A stretch of DNA of 64,000 nucleotides, taken from assembly GCF_019969725.1 (NCBI RefSeq), contig NZ_JAHXYW010000008.1, positions 1-64,000 on the forward strand, read 5' to 3'. Position numbers and translations under genes: made by a program. The notes under the pieces are model-generated. The model had not been told where the DNA came from. It did not search any database and worked only from the letters and a program-made list of their open reading frames with translations. Of the stretch, positions 33,439-42,689 are shown piece after piece (within the stretch, counting starts at the first letter, position 1; every line of letters begins with the position of its first letter). Origin of the DNA: Neobacillus bataviensis. Lineage in GTDB: Bacteria > Bacillota > Bacilli > Bacillales_B > DSM-18226.

Positions 33439-33801
33439 ATGCGATTTCTATTTCGCTTTTTTATCTCCAAAAAAGCTTTTTCACAAAAAATCACGGAATT
33501 AGAAAAAAAGATATCCATGCTGGAAGCCAATTTACACGAATCCAAATCTTCCCCTGATGAAACCATCCAAAAAGAAAACCAGCCTACCATTAAAATTGAA
33601 CACCTTCAGGTTGATAAAATCATTATTGAACATTTAGATTATGCCAATAACTTTGGTCAATTGGGAATTAAGGATTTATCAGGTAAATTAAATATTGGCA
33701 CAAGCTATGAAGGTGATCTTACTAAATTAGTCGATGAAAAAATTGCAGAAAAGCTTTCAAAACAGGCTAAGGTAAACCTAAAAGCTAAAAAAGAAGATTA
33801 A
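33439..33801 (+). CDS. Coiled-coil protein, GerPC-like C-terminal half
   Basis: 120 residues. Coiled-coil at about 16-37 (ITELEKKISMLEANLHESK), then KIEHLQVDKIIIEHLDY and LSGKLNIGTSYEG, a pattern I associate with GerPC-type spore proteins. Nine bases after Hsp20-like gene B with AGAGGG before its ATG, so cotranscribed. Last gene of the cluster. Confidence 0.55.
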   Translation: MRFLFRFFISKKAFSQKITELEKKISMLEANLHESKSSPDETIQKENQPTIKIEHLQVDKIIIEHLDYANNFGQLGIKDLSGKLNIGTSYEGDLTKLVDEKIAEKLSKQAKVNLKAKKED

Positions 33802-33823
33802 AGACAGCCATCGCGGCTGTCTT
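33801..33823. terminator. Bidirectional terminator
   Basis: AAGACAGCC / GGCTGTCTT stem between the convergent spore cluster and the YtkA gene, T runs on both sides. Confidence 0.75.
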
Positions 33824-34279
33824 TTAATGTCCCTCCATGTTCATACCTTCCATGGAATCTTCCGCGTTTGGATCCTCTTTTTCACTAGGAGTTCCGACAA
33901 CAAATTCTTTTTTTGGCATATTGTGCATATCTCTTGCGGTAACATGTGAAACGATATAATATGTACCTTCTTGATCAAACGATTTCTCCAGACGGTAAAT
34001 TCCGTTCTTCGGGTTTTTAATCGCGATTTTTTGGTGCTTTTCATCTTTCGAACGCCAAATCTCGAATATCACTTCATCAGCATCATTAACCGCTTCCTTT
34101 CCTTGAGTAACTTTAGCTTCAAAAGTGACAGGCTGATTTAATTTTGCCTGTTCTGGATTGATTGTTAAATTGACTTCCACCATTTCTGGCAGATCAGATG
34201 ATTGCTCCTGTTCTTTACTGCAGGACACAGCAACAATCAGGAAAAGAATAGAAATAATACCGATTACAAGCTTTTTCAT
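33824..34279 (-). CDS. YtkA/FixH-like lipoprotein with Met/His-rich tail
   Basis: 151 residues. Lipoprotein signal peptide with lipobox IVAVSC at about residue 20, then an Ig-like YtkA domain (VNLTINPEQAKLNQPVTFEAKV ... YYIVSHVTARDMHNMPKKEF) and a C-terminal DSMEGMNMEGH tail that could bind copper. YtkA-like domains occur in copper and cytochrome oxidase contexts. Follows the 89-residue gene by 12 bases, same strand. Confidence 0.8.
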   Translation of the reverse strand: MKKLVIGIISILFLIVAVSCSKEQEQSSDLPEMVEVNLTINPEQAKLNQPVTFEAKVTQGKEAVNDADEVIFEIWRSKDEKHQKIAIKNPKNGIYRLEKSFDQEGTYYIVSHVTARDMHNMPKKEFVVGTPSEKEDPNAEDSMEGMNMEGH

Positions 34280-34291
34280 TATAGGTCACTC

Positions 34292-34561
34292 CTAATTTAA
34301 TTCTTCCATCATTTCAATATGAAGCGCGATTAACTGTATTTTAACTTCCTCCGCAATATTAGAATCGGCAACTCTCTTAGTGGCGGAGTAATATTTTTCA
34401 TACTTGCCTTTCCTTATTCTAGGATGGGAGTTCTCGTCTAATAGCTCCCTTTTAATGGACTCACGTATAATTTCTTCACTGTTTTTTTCGCCTGTTGCTA
34501 ATATCCGGTTGTTCCAAAGCGAGCGATATTGTTCTAATAAAGCATCAAAATTTATAGGCAA
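34292..34561 (-). CDS. Small uncharacterised helical protein
   Basis: 89 residues, helical and charged (NFDALLEQYRSLWNNRIL; a RKGKYEKYYSATKRV segment). Start is a TTG at 34561 preceded by GAGGAGGGAAATC, a strong ribosome site that supports expression. Just upstream of the YtkA gene and likely cotranscribed. Family not recognised. Confidence 0.6.
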   Translation of the reverse strand: MPINFDALLEQYRSLWNNRILATGEKNSEEIIRESIKRELLDENSHPRIRKGKYEKYYSATKRVADSNIAEEVKIQLIALHIEMMEELN

Positions 34562-34657
34562 AGATTTCCCTCCTCTTTCCTGCCATTGCCATTGTTACAT
34601 ATTTACTATCATTATTGCAAAAAATAAATTTTAACAATATGTAGAAAGGAGAAAACT

Positions 34658-34903
34658 ATGTCTACGCCTTATAAATGCCCAAATTGCAAAACAAATCGAA
34701 GCCGCTTTAATATTATTCAACAAGTCTCTCATTCCGTAAAGCTTGACCCTCATTCAGGTGCGGTTGTCCGTGAATATGGTGAAAATGAATTAGAGCCGTT
34801 TCACATCCCATATAATGGACCTGAATATCGGATTCAATGCGGTGCATGCGGCTTGATTGAGGAAGAACGTACCTTTATAAAATTTGGTGAGCAGCCAATA
34901 TAA
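34658..34903 (+). CDS. Small zinc-ribbon protein
   Basis: 81 residues with CPNC at residues 8-11 and CGAC near residue 63, a spaced zinc-ribbon arrangement, around an acidic middle part. AAAGGAGAAAACT precedes the ATG. Conserved-looking Bacillus protein of unknown role; single gene with a strong bidirectional terminator. Confidence 0.65.
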   Translation: MSTPYKCPNCKTNRSRFNIIQQVSHSVKLDPHSGAVVREYGENELEPFHIPYNGPEYRIQCGACGLIEEERTFIKFGEQPI

Positions 34904-34940
34904 GCGAAAAACACCTTATATTTTAAGGTGTTTTTCGCTT
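34902..34940. terminator. Strong bidirectional terminator
   Basis: Perfect 17-bp stem starting AAGCGAAAAACACC with a 5-nt loop, between convergent genes. Confidence 0.9.
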
Positions 34941-35760
34941 ATTTAAGGCTGTTTTCTTTTAAAAAATCCTCAGAATCCACTTTCCAAGCTTCTGCGGGGG
35001 AATAGCGAATTAAGTGAATGTTTCCATTAAATGATTGACTTCCCCTATTCTTAATAAACCAATCCACTACAACTGGTACATCTAAACTAATTTCCTCCGT
35101 TAAATCCTCTGGGGGCAGCTCCTCCATTCTGGAAATTCTAACATTTTCGACTTTGTCTAAAATAGGCTTCCACTTAATTTTTTGCAGGGAGGCCTCAGCA
35201 GTTATCTGTCTATCTTGCTGTTTAAAGCCAGCTATGTAGGCATTTATTACATCATATGGATTTGCTTTTCCTAAATAATCATCTAGTTTCCCAGAGGCCT
35301 TTAACACCATGAGCATATGCGATAAGTCCATTGAGTTGGTCCGATGGGTTGTACTGCCAAAAAAATGAATACAAAAATGTCCTGGAAAATTATTCTTAAG
35401 TGCTCCTGCTCCATGAGGCATTCCGTGCATAGAAGCCCCGATCCATTGGTCTTTATGCATTACGATAATCGCACGACGTTTCCAGCTCCATTTTCCCCCA
35501 TAGATTTTTTTCATGATTTTTGTATCTTTGGCGGTTAAGGGCTGTACATCTGCATGATGACTGCCTGCCCGGCGTTGTACTTTAAATTGTTTCCCCGTTT
35601 CAATGTCCATGACAGTAAATTTGGTGTATTTAGGCAAAATGTGATTGACTTCTTTCCAATTTAACATTTCTATTTTATAGCTAATATCTGTGGCAGCTTG
35701 AACACCTTGTCCATGCAGGAGGATGACAATTAATACGAAAAATATCGATACTCTCTTCAT
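34939..35760 (-). CDS. Secreted protein with a GHFCIHF motif
   Basis: About 273 residues. Signal peptide MKRVSIFFVLIVILLHGQG with cleavage after VQAA. The core has RRAGSHHADVQPL, a Trp-rich stretch, SMHGMPHGAGAL and GHFCIHFFGS, with paired His/Cys residues suggestive of an enzyme site; I have seen this block in Paenibacillus/Clostridium exported proteins, without known activity. Start at 35760 has AAGGGGGG upstream; the longer frame does not. It follows the CobW gene by about 70 bases. Confidence 0.6.
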   Translation of the reverse strand: MKRVSIFFVLIVILLHGQGVQAATDISYKIEMLNWKEVNHILPKYTKFTVMDIETGKQFKVQRRAGSHHADVQPLTAKDTKIMKKIYGGKWSWKRRAIIVMHKDQWIGASMHGMPHGAGALKNNFPGHFCIHFFGSTTHRTNSMDLSHMLMVLKASGKLDDYLGKANPYDVINAYIAGFKQQDRQITAEASLQKIKWKPILDKVENVRISRMEELPPEDLTEEISLDVPVVVDWFIKNRGSQSFNGNIHLIRYSPAEAWKVDSEDFLKENSLK

Positions 35761-35831
35761 GAAATCCCCCCTTAATGTGAATTTTTCTACATTAAAAGAG
35801 TTACCTGAAGAAGAAATTATCATTCATGGAT

Positions 35832-36752
35832 TTAACGATTTTTCTTTTCATTTTCAAGGATAAAAAGCTGTGTTTGAATTTGCGGCCAATCGATATTCTC
35901 CCCAATGAATACAAGATTTAACGGTAAATTCATATATTCCTTGATATACAAGGGCATGCCATAGGAAAATTGAAAAAGAAATGGATGGTCTGAATAATCA
36001 AACTTGATATATCCTTTAATTCGATAAACCGTATCAGGCAAACCTCGCAAAAACTTTTCAAATTCAGTTTGGCTTATTGATGTAGTAAATTGGTAAACAA
36101 ACGTGGTTAGATGTAAAGGAATCTTCAGCGACTCTTTATTGAACGAAACTGAAAGATTTCTAAGTTGTGCGATGGAAACCTGTGAGTAATTCGTCAGGAG
36201 GCATCTTGCCATTGAATTAACAGCTTGCATTTCAAAAGTAATATTCGCCTGCTGGCCCTCTGTTAGTTCATTCATTTTATTAATGAGAATGAAATCTGCA
36301 TGCCTTACTTGTTCAAGGATAAGCTGCTGCAGCTGCGGACTTAGTGACTTTCGGTTGAGCCATCTTGTACCGTCTACAGTAGTAATGATCCCTTTTATGT
36401 TAAGTTTATCAGCAAACAATGGAGAAAGAATTGCGTCTAAAACCTCTACAGGATGAGCAGCCCCGGTTGTTTCAATATAGATAACCTCTGGTTTCTCATC
36501 TAATAACAATCCTTGCAGCTGTGCCTCAAGCTTGTCCTGAATCGAGCAGCAAATGCAGCCGCCTAACAATTCCTTCAATGACACATCATTTTCATCAATG
36601 GCATCCGAATCAATCGAGACCTTTCCAAGCTCATTCATCATCACTGCTACTTTTCTTCCAGATTTCTGTTCATCTTCAAGCAAGCGTTTTAACAAGGTTG
36701 TTTTGCCGCTTCCTAAAAATCCAGATAATATATAAACCTCAGCTTTTTTCAT
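35832..36752 (-). CDS. CobW/COG0523-family metallochaperone GTPase
   Basis: About 306 residues. Walker A GFLGSGKTTLL, the metal-binding GCICC (CXCC) motif, ETTGAAHP switch, and guanine-specificity NKMNE. The C-terminal CobW_C domain follows. These proteins deliver metals, often zinc. No Zur box is visible upstream, so it may not be zinc-regulated like ZagA/YciC; it is also shorter than YciC. The ATG at 36752 is best spaced from AAGGGAAA. Confidence 0.85.
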   Translation of the reverse strand: MKKAEVYILSGFLGSGKTTLLKRLLEDEQKSGRKVAVMMNELGKVSIDSDAIDENDVSLKELLGGCICCSIQDKLEAQLQGLLLDEKPEVIYIETTGAAHPVEVLDAILSPLFADKLNIKGIITTVDGTRWLNRKSLSPQLQQLILEQVRHADFILINKMNELTEGQQANITFEMQAVNSMARCLLTNYSQVSIAQLRNLSVSFNKESLKIPLHLTTFVYQFTTSISQTEFEKFLRGLPDTVYRIKGYIKFDYSDHPFLFQFSYGMPLYIKEYMNLPLNLVFIGENIDWPQIQTQLFILENEKKNR

Positions 36753-36804
36753 CAAAATTTCCCTTCTTACCTTTTAAGATTCTTATATTATTATAACTGA
36801 AAAA

Positions 36805-36825
36805 GCGGATGAAAAAATCATCCGC
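36805..36825 (-). terminator. Terminator of the 84-residue secreted peptide gene
   Basis: GCGGATGA / TCATCCGC stem, minus strand then TTTTTCAG. It overlaps the stop codon. Confidence 0.8.
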
Positions 36826-37072
36826 TTTTAAAAAGGTTCAATGCTTCTTTGATAAGAACCGGTGCTAATGCAGCTAGTTCTTCAACTGATTTGTCAGCAT
36901 TAACTAAAAAATTCTCGACCTTTTTATTCGTTTCCTCAGATAATCCAGCCGAATCTTTTATTTTTTGAAAAACGGAATCCACTTCAGACTTAAATCCGAT
37001 ATGTAAAAACGAATTTAGAGGACCGTAGCCCAAAATGGAAAATAAAATTACAGCTATGCATAGCTTTCTCAT
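36818..37072 (-). CDS. Small exported protein, uncharacterised
   Basis: 84 residues. N-terminal hydrophobic segment MRKLCIAVILFSILGYGPL looks like a signal peptide or anchor; the rest is an amphipathic helical region with Lys/Glu. ATG at 37072 follows GGAAGGAAG by 10 bases; an earlier in-frame ATG overlaps that site. Own terminator. Unknown role. Confidence 0.55.
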   Translation of the reverse strand: MRKLCIAVILFSILGYGPLNSFLHIGFKSEVDSVFQKIKDSAGLSEETNKKVENFLVNADKSVEELAALAPVLIKEALNLFKSG

Positions 37073-37152
37073 GGATCTAATACTTCCTTCCATTCATTTA
37101 CTTTCCATTTTAGGATAGAACCTTAAGAGATATACAGGCCCAAATAAAAAAA

Positions 37153-37172
37153 CCGACTCCTTATGGAATCGG
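37153..37172 (-). terminator. Terminator of the S41 protease gene
   Basis: CCGATTCC / GGAGTCGG stem (one G-T pair), minus strand then TTTTTTTATT. Confidence 0.8.
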
Positions 37173-37182
37173 GCATTGTCAG

Positions 37183-38706
37183 CTATTTCATTCTGCCTTT
37201 TAATACTTCAACTGCCTTTTGCAATTGAGTATCACTCGTTTTAATTTTTTCTCTTAACAGGTCCATTAGCTTCAAGGTAGCATCACCTTTTAGCACCCCA
37301 TTTTCTGGGAGTTTCTGTGCTTTTTGGAATGCGATAACAGCAGCTTTCGTTTTTTCGTCATAAAAGCCATCCTCGCGCCCTGGATCGTACCCAATCGCTT
37401 TAAGCATTTTTTGCGCTGTTTGAACCTCAGTTGAAGAAGTAGAAAGCGCTAGTTCTTTATCAGGATTAATAATTGGCAATGTTGCATATTCAGGTAAGGC
37501 TACTTCGTAATCTGGTTTAATTCCTTTTTTATGAATCCAATTACCGTTTGGTGTCAGCCATTTTGCGATGGTGAATTTTAAGTTGGAACCATCCGCAAAA
37601 TCTGAAGCAGTTTGAACTGTTCCTTTACCAAATGACTTTTCTCCAACTAACGGAACACCAGCAGATTCTTTAACGGCTGCGGAAAGAATTTCAGAAGCAC
37701 TTGCGCTTCCCTTGTCAATCAAGACAACTAACGGAAGGGTAGGATTACCCTTATTTTCAGAAGGAATTTCGGTAATTTTACCGTTACGGTCTTCTTCTTT
37801 AACGATAACTTTTCCTTTTGGGACGAACATACTGGAGATTGTTACAGCTTGATCTAATAATCCTCCAGGATTTTGCCTTAGGTCTAGTACAAGCCCCTTC
37901 ATACCCTTCTTTTGTAAGTCATTCAGCGTCTTAACAAGCTCGTTTGATGTATTACTGGAGAAACTGGTAATTTGGACTTTGGCAATTTGGTCATCCACCA
38001 TTTCGCCATAAACGGTTTCAATCGGTATCTCATCTCGAACAATTGGTACGCTCATTGGAGCAGTGGTGCCAGGTCTTTGAATAGACAATTCAACCTTCGT
38101 ACCCTTTTTACCGCGAATCATTGTCACCGCTTGGGTTGAATTCATACCCTGAAGGCTCTTTCCATCCACAGATAGAATGATGTCATTTGGTTTTAAGCCC
38201 GCTTTTTCAGCAGGTGATCCTTTGATCGGTGAAACGATTGTAATATGGCCATCTTTTTCTTGAATTTCTGCACCAATACCTTCGAATGACGAGGAAATGC
38301 TGCTATGAAAGCTCTTCGCTTCATCTTTACTCATATAATCTGAGTAAGGGTCATCAAGAGCTTCAACCATACCGTTGATGGCCCCATTGATCAGCTTATT
38401 TTGACTTGTTCCTTTGTAGTACTTATTTTTCAATGTATCATAAGCTTCATATAGCTTATTAAATTCCTGCCTATCATTGGCAGCCGGCACAACCTTTTCT
38501 TTGCCAAACGAGAAGGCAACAGTTGTAATTCCAGCAGATAGAAAAACGATAAAAAACAAAAGCATAATAAAATGGAATTTCTTGAATCGGATATAGCTTG
38601 ACCTATTATCCGTCATTTGCTCCTGTTCAACCTTTTCCAGGTCTTTTTTCTCTTCCTCCAAAGCCTTCACCACTTTCATTAACCATAAAAAATAAGAAAT
38701 GTCCAA
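37183..38706 (-). CDS. C-terminal processing peptidase, CtpA/CtpB type (S41)
   Basis: Up to 507 residues. Membrane anchor LLFFIVFLSAGITTVAFSF, then PDZ domain (SPIKGSPAEKAGLKPNDIILSVDG is split by its carboxylate loop), S41 protease with catalytic Ser in GSASASE and Lys in GEKSFGKGT, and a C-terminal peptidoglycan-binding domain. In B. subtilis CtpB cleaves SpoIVFA to activate sigma-K; CtpA has vegetative roles. The start is uncertain: no good ribosome site lies at the outer TTG, and ATG codons 10 or 31 are alternatives. Confidence 0.88.
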   Translation of the reverse strand: MDISYFLWLMKVVKALEEEKKDLEKVEQEQMTDNRSSYIRFKKFHFIMLLFFIVFLSAGITTVAFSFGKEKVVPAANDRQEFNKLYEAYDTLKNKYYKGTSQNKLINGAINGMVEALDDPYSDYMSKDEAKSFHSSISSSFEGIGAEIQEKDGHITIVSPIKGSPAEKAGLKPNDIILSVDGKSLQGMNSTQAVTMIRGKKGTKVELSIQRPGTTAPMSVPIVRDEIPIETVYGEMVDDQIAKVQITSFSSNTSNELVKTLNDLQKKGMKGLVLDLRQNPGGLLDQAVTISSMFVPKGKVIVKEEDRNGKITEIPSENKGNPTLPLVVLIDKGSASASEILSAAVKESAGVPLVGEKSFGKGTVQTASDFADGSNLKFTIAKWLTPNGNWIHKKGIKPDYEVALPEYATLPIINPDKELALSTSSTEVQTAQKMLKAIGYDPGREDGFYDEKTKAAVIAFQKAQKLPENGVLKGDATLKLMDLLREKIKTSDTQLQKAVEVLKGRMK

Positions 38707-38816
38707 GTTAAAGCATTTTTAATTTTAACCCTTAGTGTTTAGAATAACATCTTTTTAATAAAATTAACAAAGAAAATGTAAAGAAAATAGAGCAAATGCT
38801 TAAAAGCTTTAAAAAA

Positions 38817-38838
38817 GCACCTGCCAAAAGGAAGGTGC
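38817..38838 (-). terminator. Terminator of copA
   Basis: GCACCTTCC / GGCAGGTGC stem with one mismatch, minus strand then TTTTTTAAAGC. Confidence 0.75.
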
Positions 38839-38858
38839 CGTTGACATATTTATTATCA

Positions 38859-41051
38859 TTAAATCTTGACTCTTTTTAAACGAAGTGAATTCGTTACTAC
38901 GGAGACTGAACTAAACGCCATCGCAGCACCTGCAACCCATGGCGCCAACATTCCCATTGCCGCGATAGGAATGCCCCCGGTGTTATATATTAAAGCCCAG
39001 AAGAGATTTTGGCGGATATTTTTAATTGTCTTTTGGCTTAAAGAAATCGCTTTTGGAATCAAGGTTAATTCTCCGCCTAATATGGTGATATCGGCCGCTT
39101 CAATGGCCACATCGGTCCCGGTTCCAATTGCGATTCCAATATCGGCAACGGCAAGGGCAGGCGCGTCATTTATTCCATCACCAACCATCGCAACCTTTCT
39201 TCCTTTTTGCTGGAGTATTTTCACGTGATTAGCTTTTTCCTCAGGTAAGACTTCCGCGATTACTTTTTGAATTCCTACCTGAGCTGCAATCGCTTTTGCT
39301 GTCCGTTCATTATCACCTGTCAGCATAAAGACCTCAATCCCAAGCTGATGTAACTGCTCGACTGCCGTTTTTGCTGTCTCTTTGACTGTATCTGCAACAG
39401 CTATGACCCCCATAATGGAGGAATTGATGGCAATAAACATTGCTGTTTTTCCTTCGTTCTCAAACCGGTGCAGGTCATGTTCCACCTCTAAATAGGGGAT
39501 TCTTTTTAGATTCATAAGCTTGCGGGTGCCGATATATATATCCTCATAGCCTATTTTTGCTTCAATCCCATAACCAGGAATGGCCGCAAATTTTTTTACA
39601 GGAAGAGTACTTGTCCTATTCTCCATTCCAAACTTAACAATCGCTTCTGCAAGCGGATGCTCAGAAGACTTCTCAGCAGAGACAAGATATTGGAGGACTT
39701 TTTTTTCATCTCGGTAGGCGATAAAATCTGTAACGATTGGTTGTCCCTTTGTAATCGTTCCAGTTTTGTCCAGAACAATTGTGTCAATTTTATGGGCTGC
39801 TTCTAAATGTTCTCCGCCTTTGAAGAGAATACCCATTTCCGCTCCTTTACCAGTGCCAACCATGATGGAAGTCGGAGTTGCTAATCCAAGCGCACATGGA
39901 CAGGCAATGACGAGGACAGCAATGGATGTTTCTAATGCGGTTGGAATATTCCCGGGATTAATAAACAGATACCAAATAAAAAATGTAAGGAATGATATGG
40001 TAACCACAACAGGGACAAAGTACCCAGATATAATATCAGCAATCCGTTGTATTGGAGCCTTATTTCCTTGAGCCTCCTCAACGATTTTGATAATTCCTGC
40101 GAGCGCTGTATCCTTTCCCACCTTTACAGCGGCCACTGTAATTGTTCCATTTTTATTTATGGTCGAACCGATCACCGTATCACCCGGGGATTTTTCCACA
40201 GGGATAGATTCACCTGTGATCATTGACTCATCAACTGACGTTTTTCCTTGGATTACTTCTCCGTCAACCGGGATTTTTTCTCCAGGTTTCACTAATAAAA
40301 GATCTGACACCTTAACTTCATTTATCGGAATTTTAAACTCTTTCCCTTCACGAATAACGATGGCTTCCTTTGCCTGCAAGCTTAGCAGTTTGGAGATTGC
40401 AATCGTTGTTCTTCCCTTTGCAATGGCTTCAAATAATTTGCCAAGCAGGATTAAGGTGATAAGCACGGCACTAGTTTCAAAATAAAGATGAGGGGAGTAT
40501 TGTTGATTTTCAAGCGTCTTTAAACCTTCAAAAAGACTATAAAAATAAGCAGCAGAGGTTCCCAGTGCCACTAAAACATCCATATTCGCGCCCTTATTTT
40601 TCAATGCTTTAAAAGCGGCAATATAAAATGGTCCTCCTATATAAAATTGGACTGGTGTTGCCAAGATTAATTGAAACCATGGATTCATCAAGAGGTGTGG
40701 CATGGGCAGGTTGAGTTCCACCGGTACATGATCAAGCATGGTATAGAGTAGTGGAAAAGAAAGAATAATAGAAAGAATTAATAATTGTTTCTTATGTTTT
40801 ATTTCTTCTTCTTTTAGCTGTCTTTTTTCCTCTCTTTGCATTTTTTTCTTGGCACCATAGCCAATTTTTTCAATTCTTGCGATAATGTCATCACTGGAAA
40901 CCAGCTCAGTCTCATAAGAAATAGCGGCACTCTCCATGGCTAAATTAACATTTGCCTCGACACCGTCCATTTTATTCAAAACCTTTTCAATTCTCGTTGA
41001 ACATGCCGCGCAGGTCATCCCTGATATATCTAACTTTAGCTGCTCTTTCAC
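38859..41051 (-). CDS. copA: Copper-exporting P-type ATPase
   Basis: About 730 residues. One N-terminal HMA domain with GMTCAACS, six to eight membrane helices, the ion-path motif CPC in [12 protein letters not shown], phosphorylation motif DKTGT, and nucleotide motifs [15 protein letters not shown] and [11 protein letters not shown]. subtilis CopA has two HMA domains; this has one. GTG at 41051 is chosen for GAGGTG 6 bases upstream. No copZ or csoR is adjacent. Confidence 0.93.
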   Translation of the reverse strand: MKEQLKLDISGMTCAACSTRIEKVLNKMDGVEANVNLAMESAAISYETELVSSDDIIARIEKIGYGAKKKMQREEKRQLKEEEIKHKKQLLILSIILSFPLLYTMLDHVPVELNLPMPHLLMNPWFQLILATPVQFYIGGPFYIAAFKALKNKGANMDVLVALGTSAAYFYSLFEGLKTLENQQYSPHLYFETSAVLITLILLGKLFEAIAKGRTTIAISKLLSLQAKEAIVIREGKEFKIPINEVKVSDLLLVKPGEKIPVDGEVIQGKTSVDESMITGESIPVEKSPGDTVIGSTINKNGTITVAAVKVGKDTALAGIIKIVEEAQGNKAPIQRIADIISGYFVPVVVTISFLTFFIWYLFINPGNIPTALETSIAVLVIACPCALGLATPTSIMVGTGKGAEMGILFKGGEHLEAAHKIDTIVLDKTGTITKGQPIVTDFIAYRDEKKVLQYLVSAEKSSEHPLAEAIVKFGMENRTSTLPVKKFAAIPGYGIEAKIGYEDIYIGTRKLMNLKRIPYLEVEHDLHRFENEGKTAMFIAINSSIMGVIAVADTVKETAKTAVEQLHQLGIEVFMLTGDNERTAKAIAAQVGIQKVIAEVLPEEKANHVKILQQKGRKVAMVGDGINDAPALAVADIGIAIGTGTDVAIEAADITILGGELTLIPKAISLSQKTIKNIRQNLFWALIYNTGGIPIAAMGMLAPWVAGAAMAFSSVSVVTNSLRLKRVKI

Positions 41052-41159
41052 TTTGTTCACCTCAATTAATACAGTACCCTGGCATCCTATGTTTTTCGAT
41101 GATATTTGTCACTATCACTAGTTTTTTGCTTTATAATAAATTCTCCATAAAAACAAAAA

Positions 41160-41181
41160 CCTCCTCCTTTTACGGAAGAGG
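41160..41181 (-). terminator. Terminator of deoD
   Basis: CCTCTTCC / GGAGGAGG stem (one G-T pair), minus strand then TTTTTGTTTTT. Confidence 0.8.
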
Positions 41182-41191
41182 CGTATGAATA

Positions 41192-41896
41192 TTATTCTTT
41201 AATGGCTGCTTCTAAAGCCACTTCAATCATATCGTTAAAGGTTAATTGTCTTTCTTCAGCAGTTGTTTCTTCACCTGTCAAAATATGGTCACTTACTGTC
41301 AAAACAGAAAGCGCTTTACGTCCAAATTTAGCTGCTAATGTATATAGTGCGGTTGTCTCCATTTCAATCGCTAAAATCTGATATTTCGCCCATTTTTCCA
41401 GTTCAGCATTATCGTTGTAGAAGGAGTCAGCGGTAAAAATATTCCCCACTTTTAAATTTAGCCCTTTCTCTAAACCAGTATCATAGGCCTTCTTCAATAA
41501 ATCAAAACTTGCACACGGTGCGAAATCAACATGGCCAAAGGTTAGACGGTTCATATTGGAATCCGTTGAACTTGTCATAGCAAGAATGACATCGCGGACC
41601 TTAACATCCTTTTGAATCGCTCCACAGGTTCCAACTCGTATTAAATTTTGAACATTATAGCTTTGCATCAATTCATTTACATAAATAGATATGGAAGGAA
41701 CTCCCATTCCAGTTCCTTGGACAGAAATTCTCTTTCCTTTATATGTACCAGTATAGCCAAACATATTTCGAACTTCGTTATAGCATTTTGCATCCTCTAA
41801 AAAAGTTTCTGCAATATATTTTGCACGAAGCGGATCTCCAGGAAGCAATACCGTCTCCGCAATTTCGTTTTCTTTCGCACCAATATGTACGCTCAT
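41192..41896 (-). CDS. deoD: Purine nucleoside phosphorylase DeoD-type
   Basis: 234 residues, hexameric PNP family. Motifs: [23 protein letters not shown] start, GTGMGVPS phosphate loop, RVGTCGA, and the substrate segment [10 protein letters not shown] with its purine-site residues, ending with [15 protein letters not shown]. Cleaves purine nucleosides with phosphate. TAGGAGGATTTTGAA precedes the ATG. Single gene. Confidence 0.96.
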   Translation of the reverse strand: MSVHIGAKENEIAETVLLPGDPLRAKYIAETFLEDAKCYNEVRNMFGYTGTYKGKRISVQGTGMGVPSISIYVNELMQSYNVQNLIRVGTCGAIQKDVKVRDVILAMTSSTDSNMNRLTFGHVDFAPCASFDLLKKAYDTGLEKGLNLKVGNIFTADSFYNDNAELEKWAKYQILAIEMETTALYTLAAKFGRKALSVLTVSDHILTGEETTAEERQLTFNDMIEVALEAAIKE

Positions 41897-42052
41897 TTCA
41901 AAATCCTCCTAACAAAAAATAGTACAGTTATTATTCTGCACCATAGACACTATAACATAAACAATTTTCACTAGAAAAGGTAAATCAGAAACGGACATGA
42001 AATTTTAATTTTGTGGGATGCTATTTCTAGAATTAAAAGGAGGTTGAGTTTT

Positions 42053-42181
42053 TTGGGAAAGAAACATCGAAGCCGCGTAAATGGACAAAAGAAAAATAAT
42101 CATATCCCTGCAGAAGCAATCGTAGCTGAACACGAGGCACATGCGAAGGAACATAATGCTTCTGGCGGCCGCAAAAGCTAA
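42053..42181 (+). CDS. 42-residue basic, His-rich peptide
   Basis: Starts with a TTG 11 bases after AAAGGAGG and reads GKKHRSRVNGQKKNNH, then AEAIVAEHEAHAKEHNA. The strong ribosome site and own terminator support a gene. Composition resembles small spore or nucleic-acid binding peptides, but no family is recognised. It is convergent with yodL. Confidence 0.6.
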   Translation: MGKKHRSRVNGQKKNNHIPAEAIVAEHEAHAKEHNASGGRKS

Positions 42182-42184
42182 GAA

Positions 42185-42213
42185 AAAACCTAAGGATGTT
42201 TTCCTTAGGTTTT
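42185..42213. terminator. Bidirectional terminator
   Basis: AAAACCTAAGGA / TCCTTAGGTTTT perfect stem between the basic peptide gene and yodL. Confidence 0.85.
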
Positions 42214-42221
42214 GTCATTAT

Positions 42222-42533
42222 TTAGAGCAGCATAATTCGATTAATCGGAAACCAGCCGCCAGGCTTTAATTGATAGTAGTGCTGGCCGCCGCGGCCTTCA
42301 TCAATTAAAACGATATCCCCAGTAGTTAGAAATCTCCCACTATAATCAGCAGGGATTCTGTCCGTCACATTAAAGCAGCTGAAGGTCTCCTGCAGACAAT
42401 GATCTCTGCTATTCGCTATAATCGTCGTTCGATATACCTCTTTATGCCCTTTATTTTCCCTGTACTTTGGAGTTTGAAAGATCGTCACATCATATTGAAT
42501 ACTTGCTCTTCTAGTTAATACTTTGATCATCAT
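42222..42533 (-). CDS. yodL: YodL-family protein
   Basis: 103 residues: YDVTIFQTPKYRENKGHKEVYRT is broken by charged turns, then CFNVTDRIPADYSGRFLTTGD and LIDEGRGGQHYYQLKPGGW. This closely resembles B. subtilis YodL, whose overproduction disturbs cell shape through MreB-type filaments. Tight ribosome site GGAGG. A 12-bp palindrome lies just upstream. In B. subtilis yodL also neighbours yozD and yodN. Confidence 0.85.
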   Translation of the reverse strand: MMIKVLTRRASIQYDVTIFQTPKYRENKGHKEVYRTTIIANSRDHCLQETFSCFNVTDRIPADYSGRFLTTGDIVLIDEGRGGQHYYQLKPGGWFPINRIMLL

Positions 42534-42541
42534 TTACCTCC

Positions 42542-42574
42542 AATTATTAGAATTAATTTTATATTCTAATAATT
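42542..42574. promoter_or_regulatory. Perfect 12-bp palindrome upstream of yodL
   Basis: AATTATTAGAAT and its exact complement around a 9-nt centre, ending a few bases before the ribosome site. Position fits an operator or mRNA hairpin; cognate regulator unknown. Confidence 0.45.
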
Positions 42575-42689
42575 AGCGATGACCCATGTCGAATCCTTCT
42601 GAGAAATTCCGCTTTTTTTGTCGAAAATGACTTTTTTTACTTATTTGCCGCTGATTCATGTGAAATAATAGCGAAAGGACAAAGAATGC

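Noticed and set aside
36753..36804. Zur box upstream of the CobW gene
   Set aside because: No TCGTAATNATTACGA-like sequence.
41052..41159. CsoR or CueR operator upstream of copA
   Set aside because: A GGGTAC-containing stretch is present, but no symmetrical match to known copper operators could be made.
42033..42218. 61-residue minus-strand ORF between yodL and deoD
   Set aside because: Antisense to a better supported plus-strand peptide gene and crosses its terminator.
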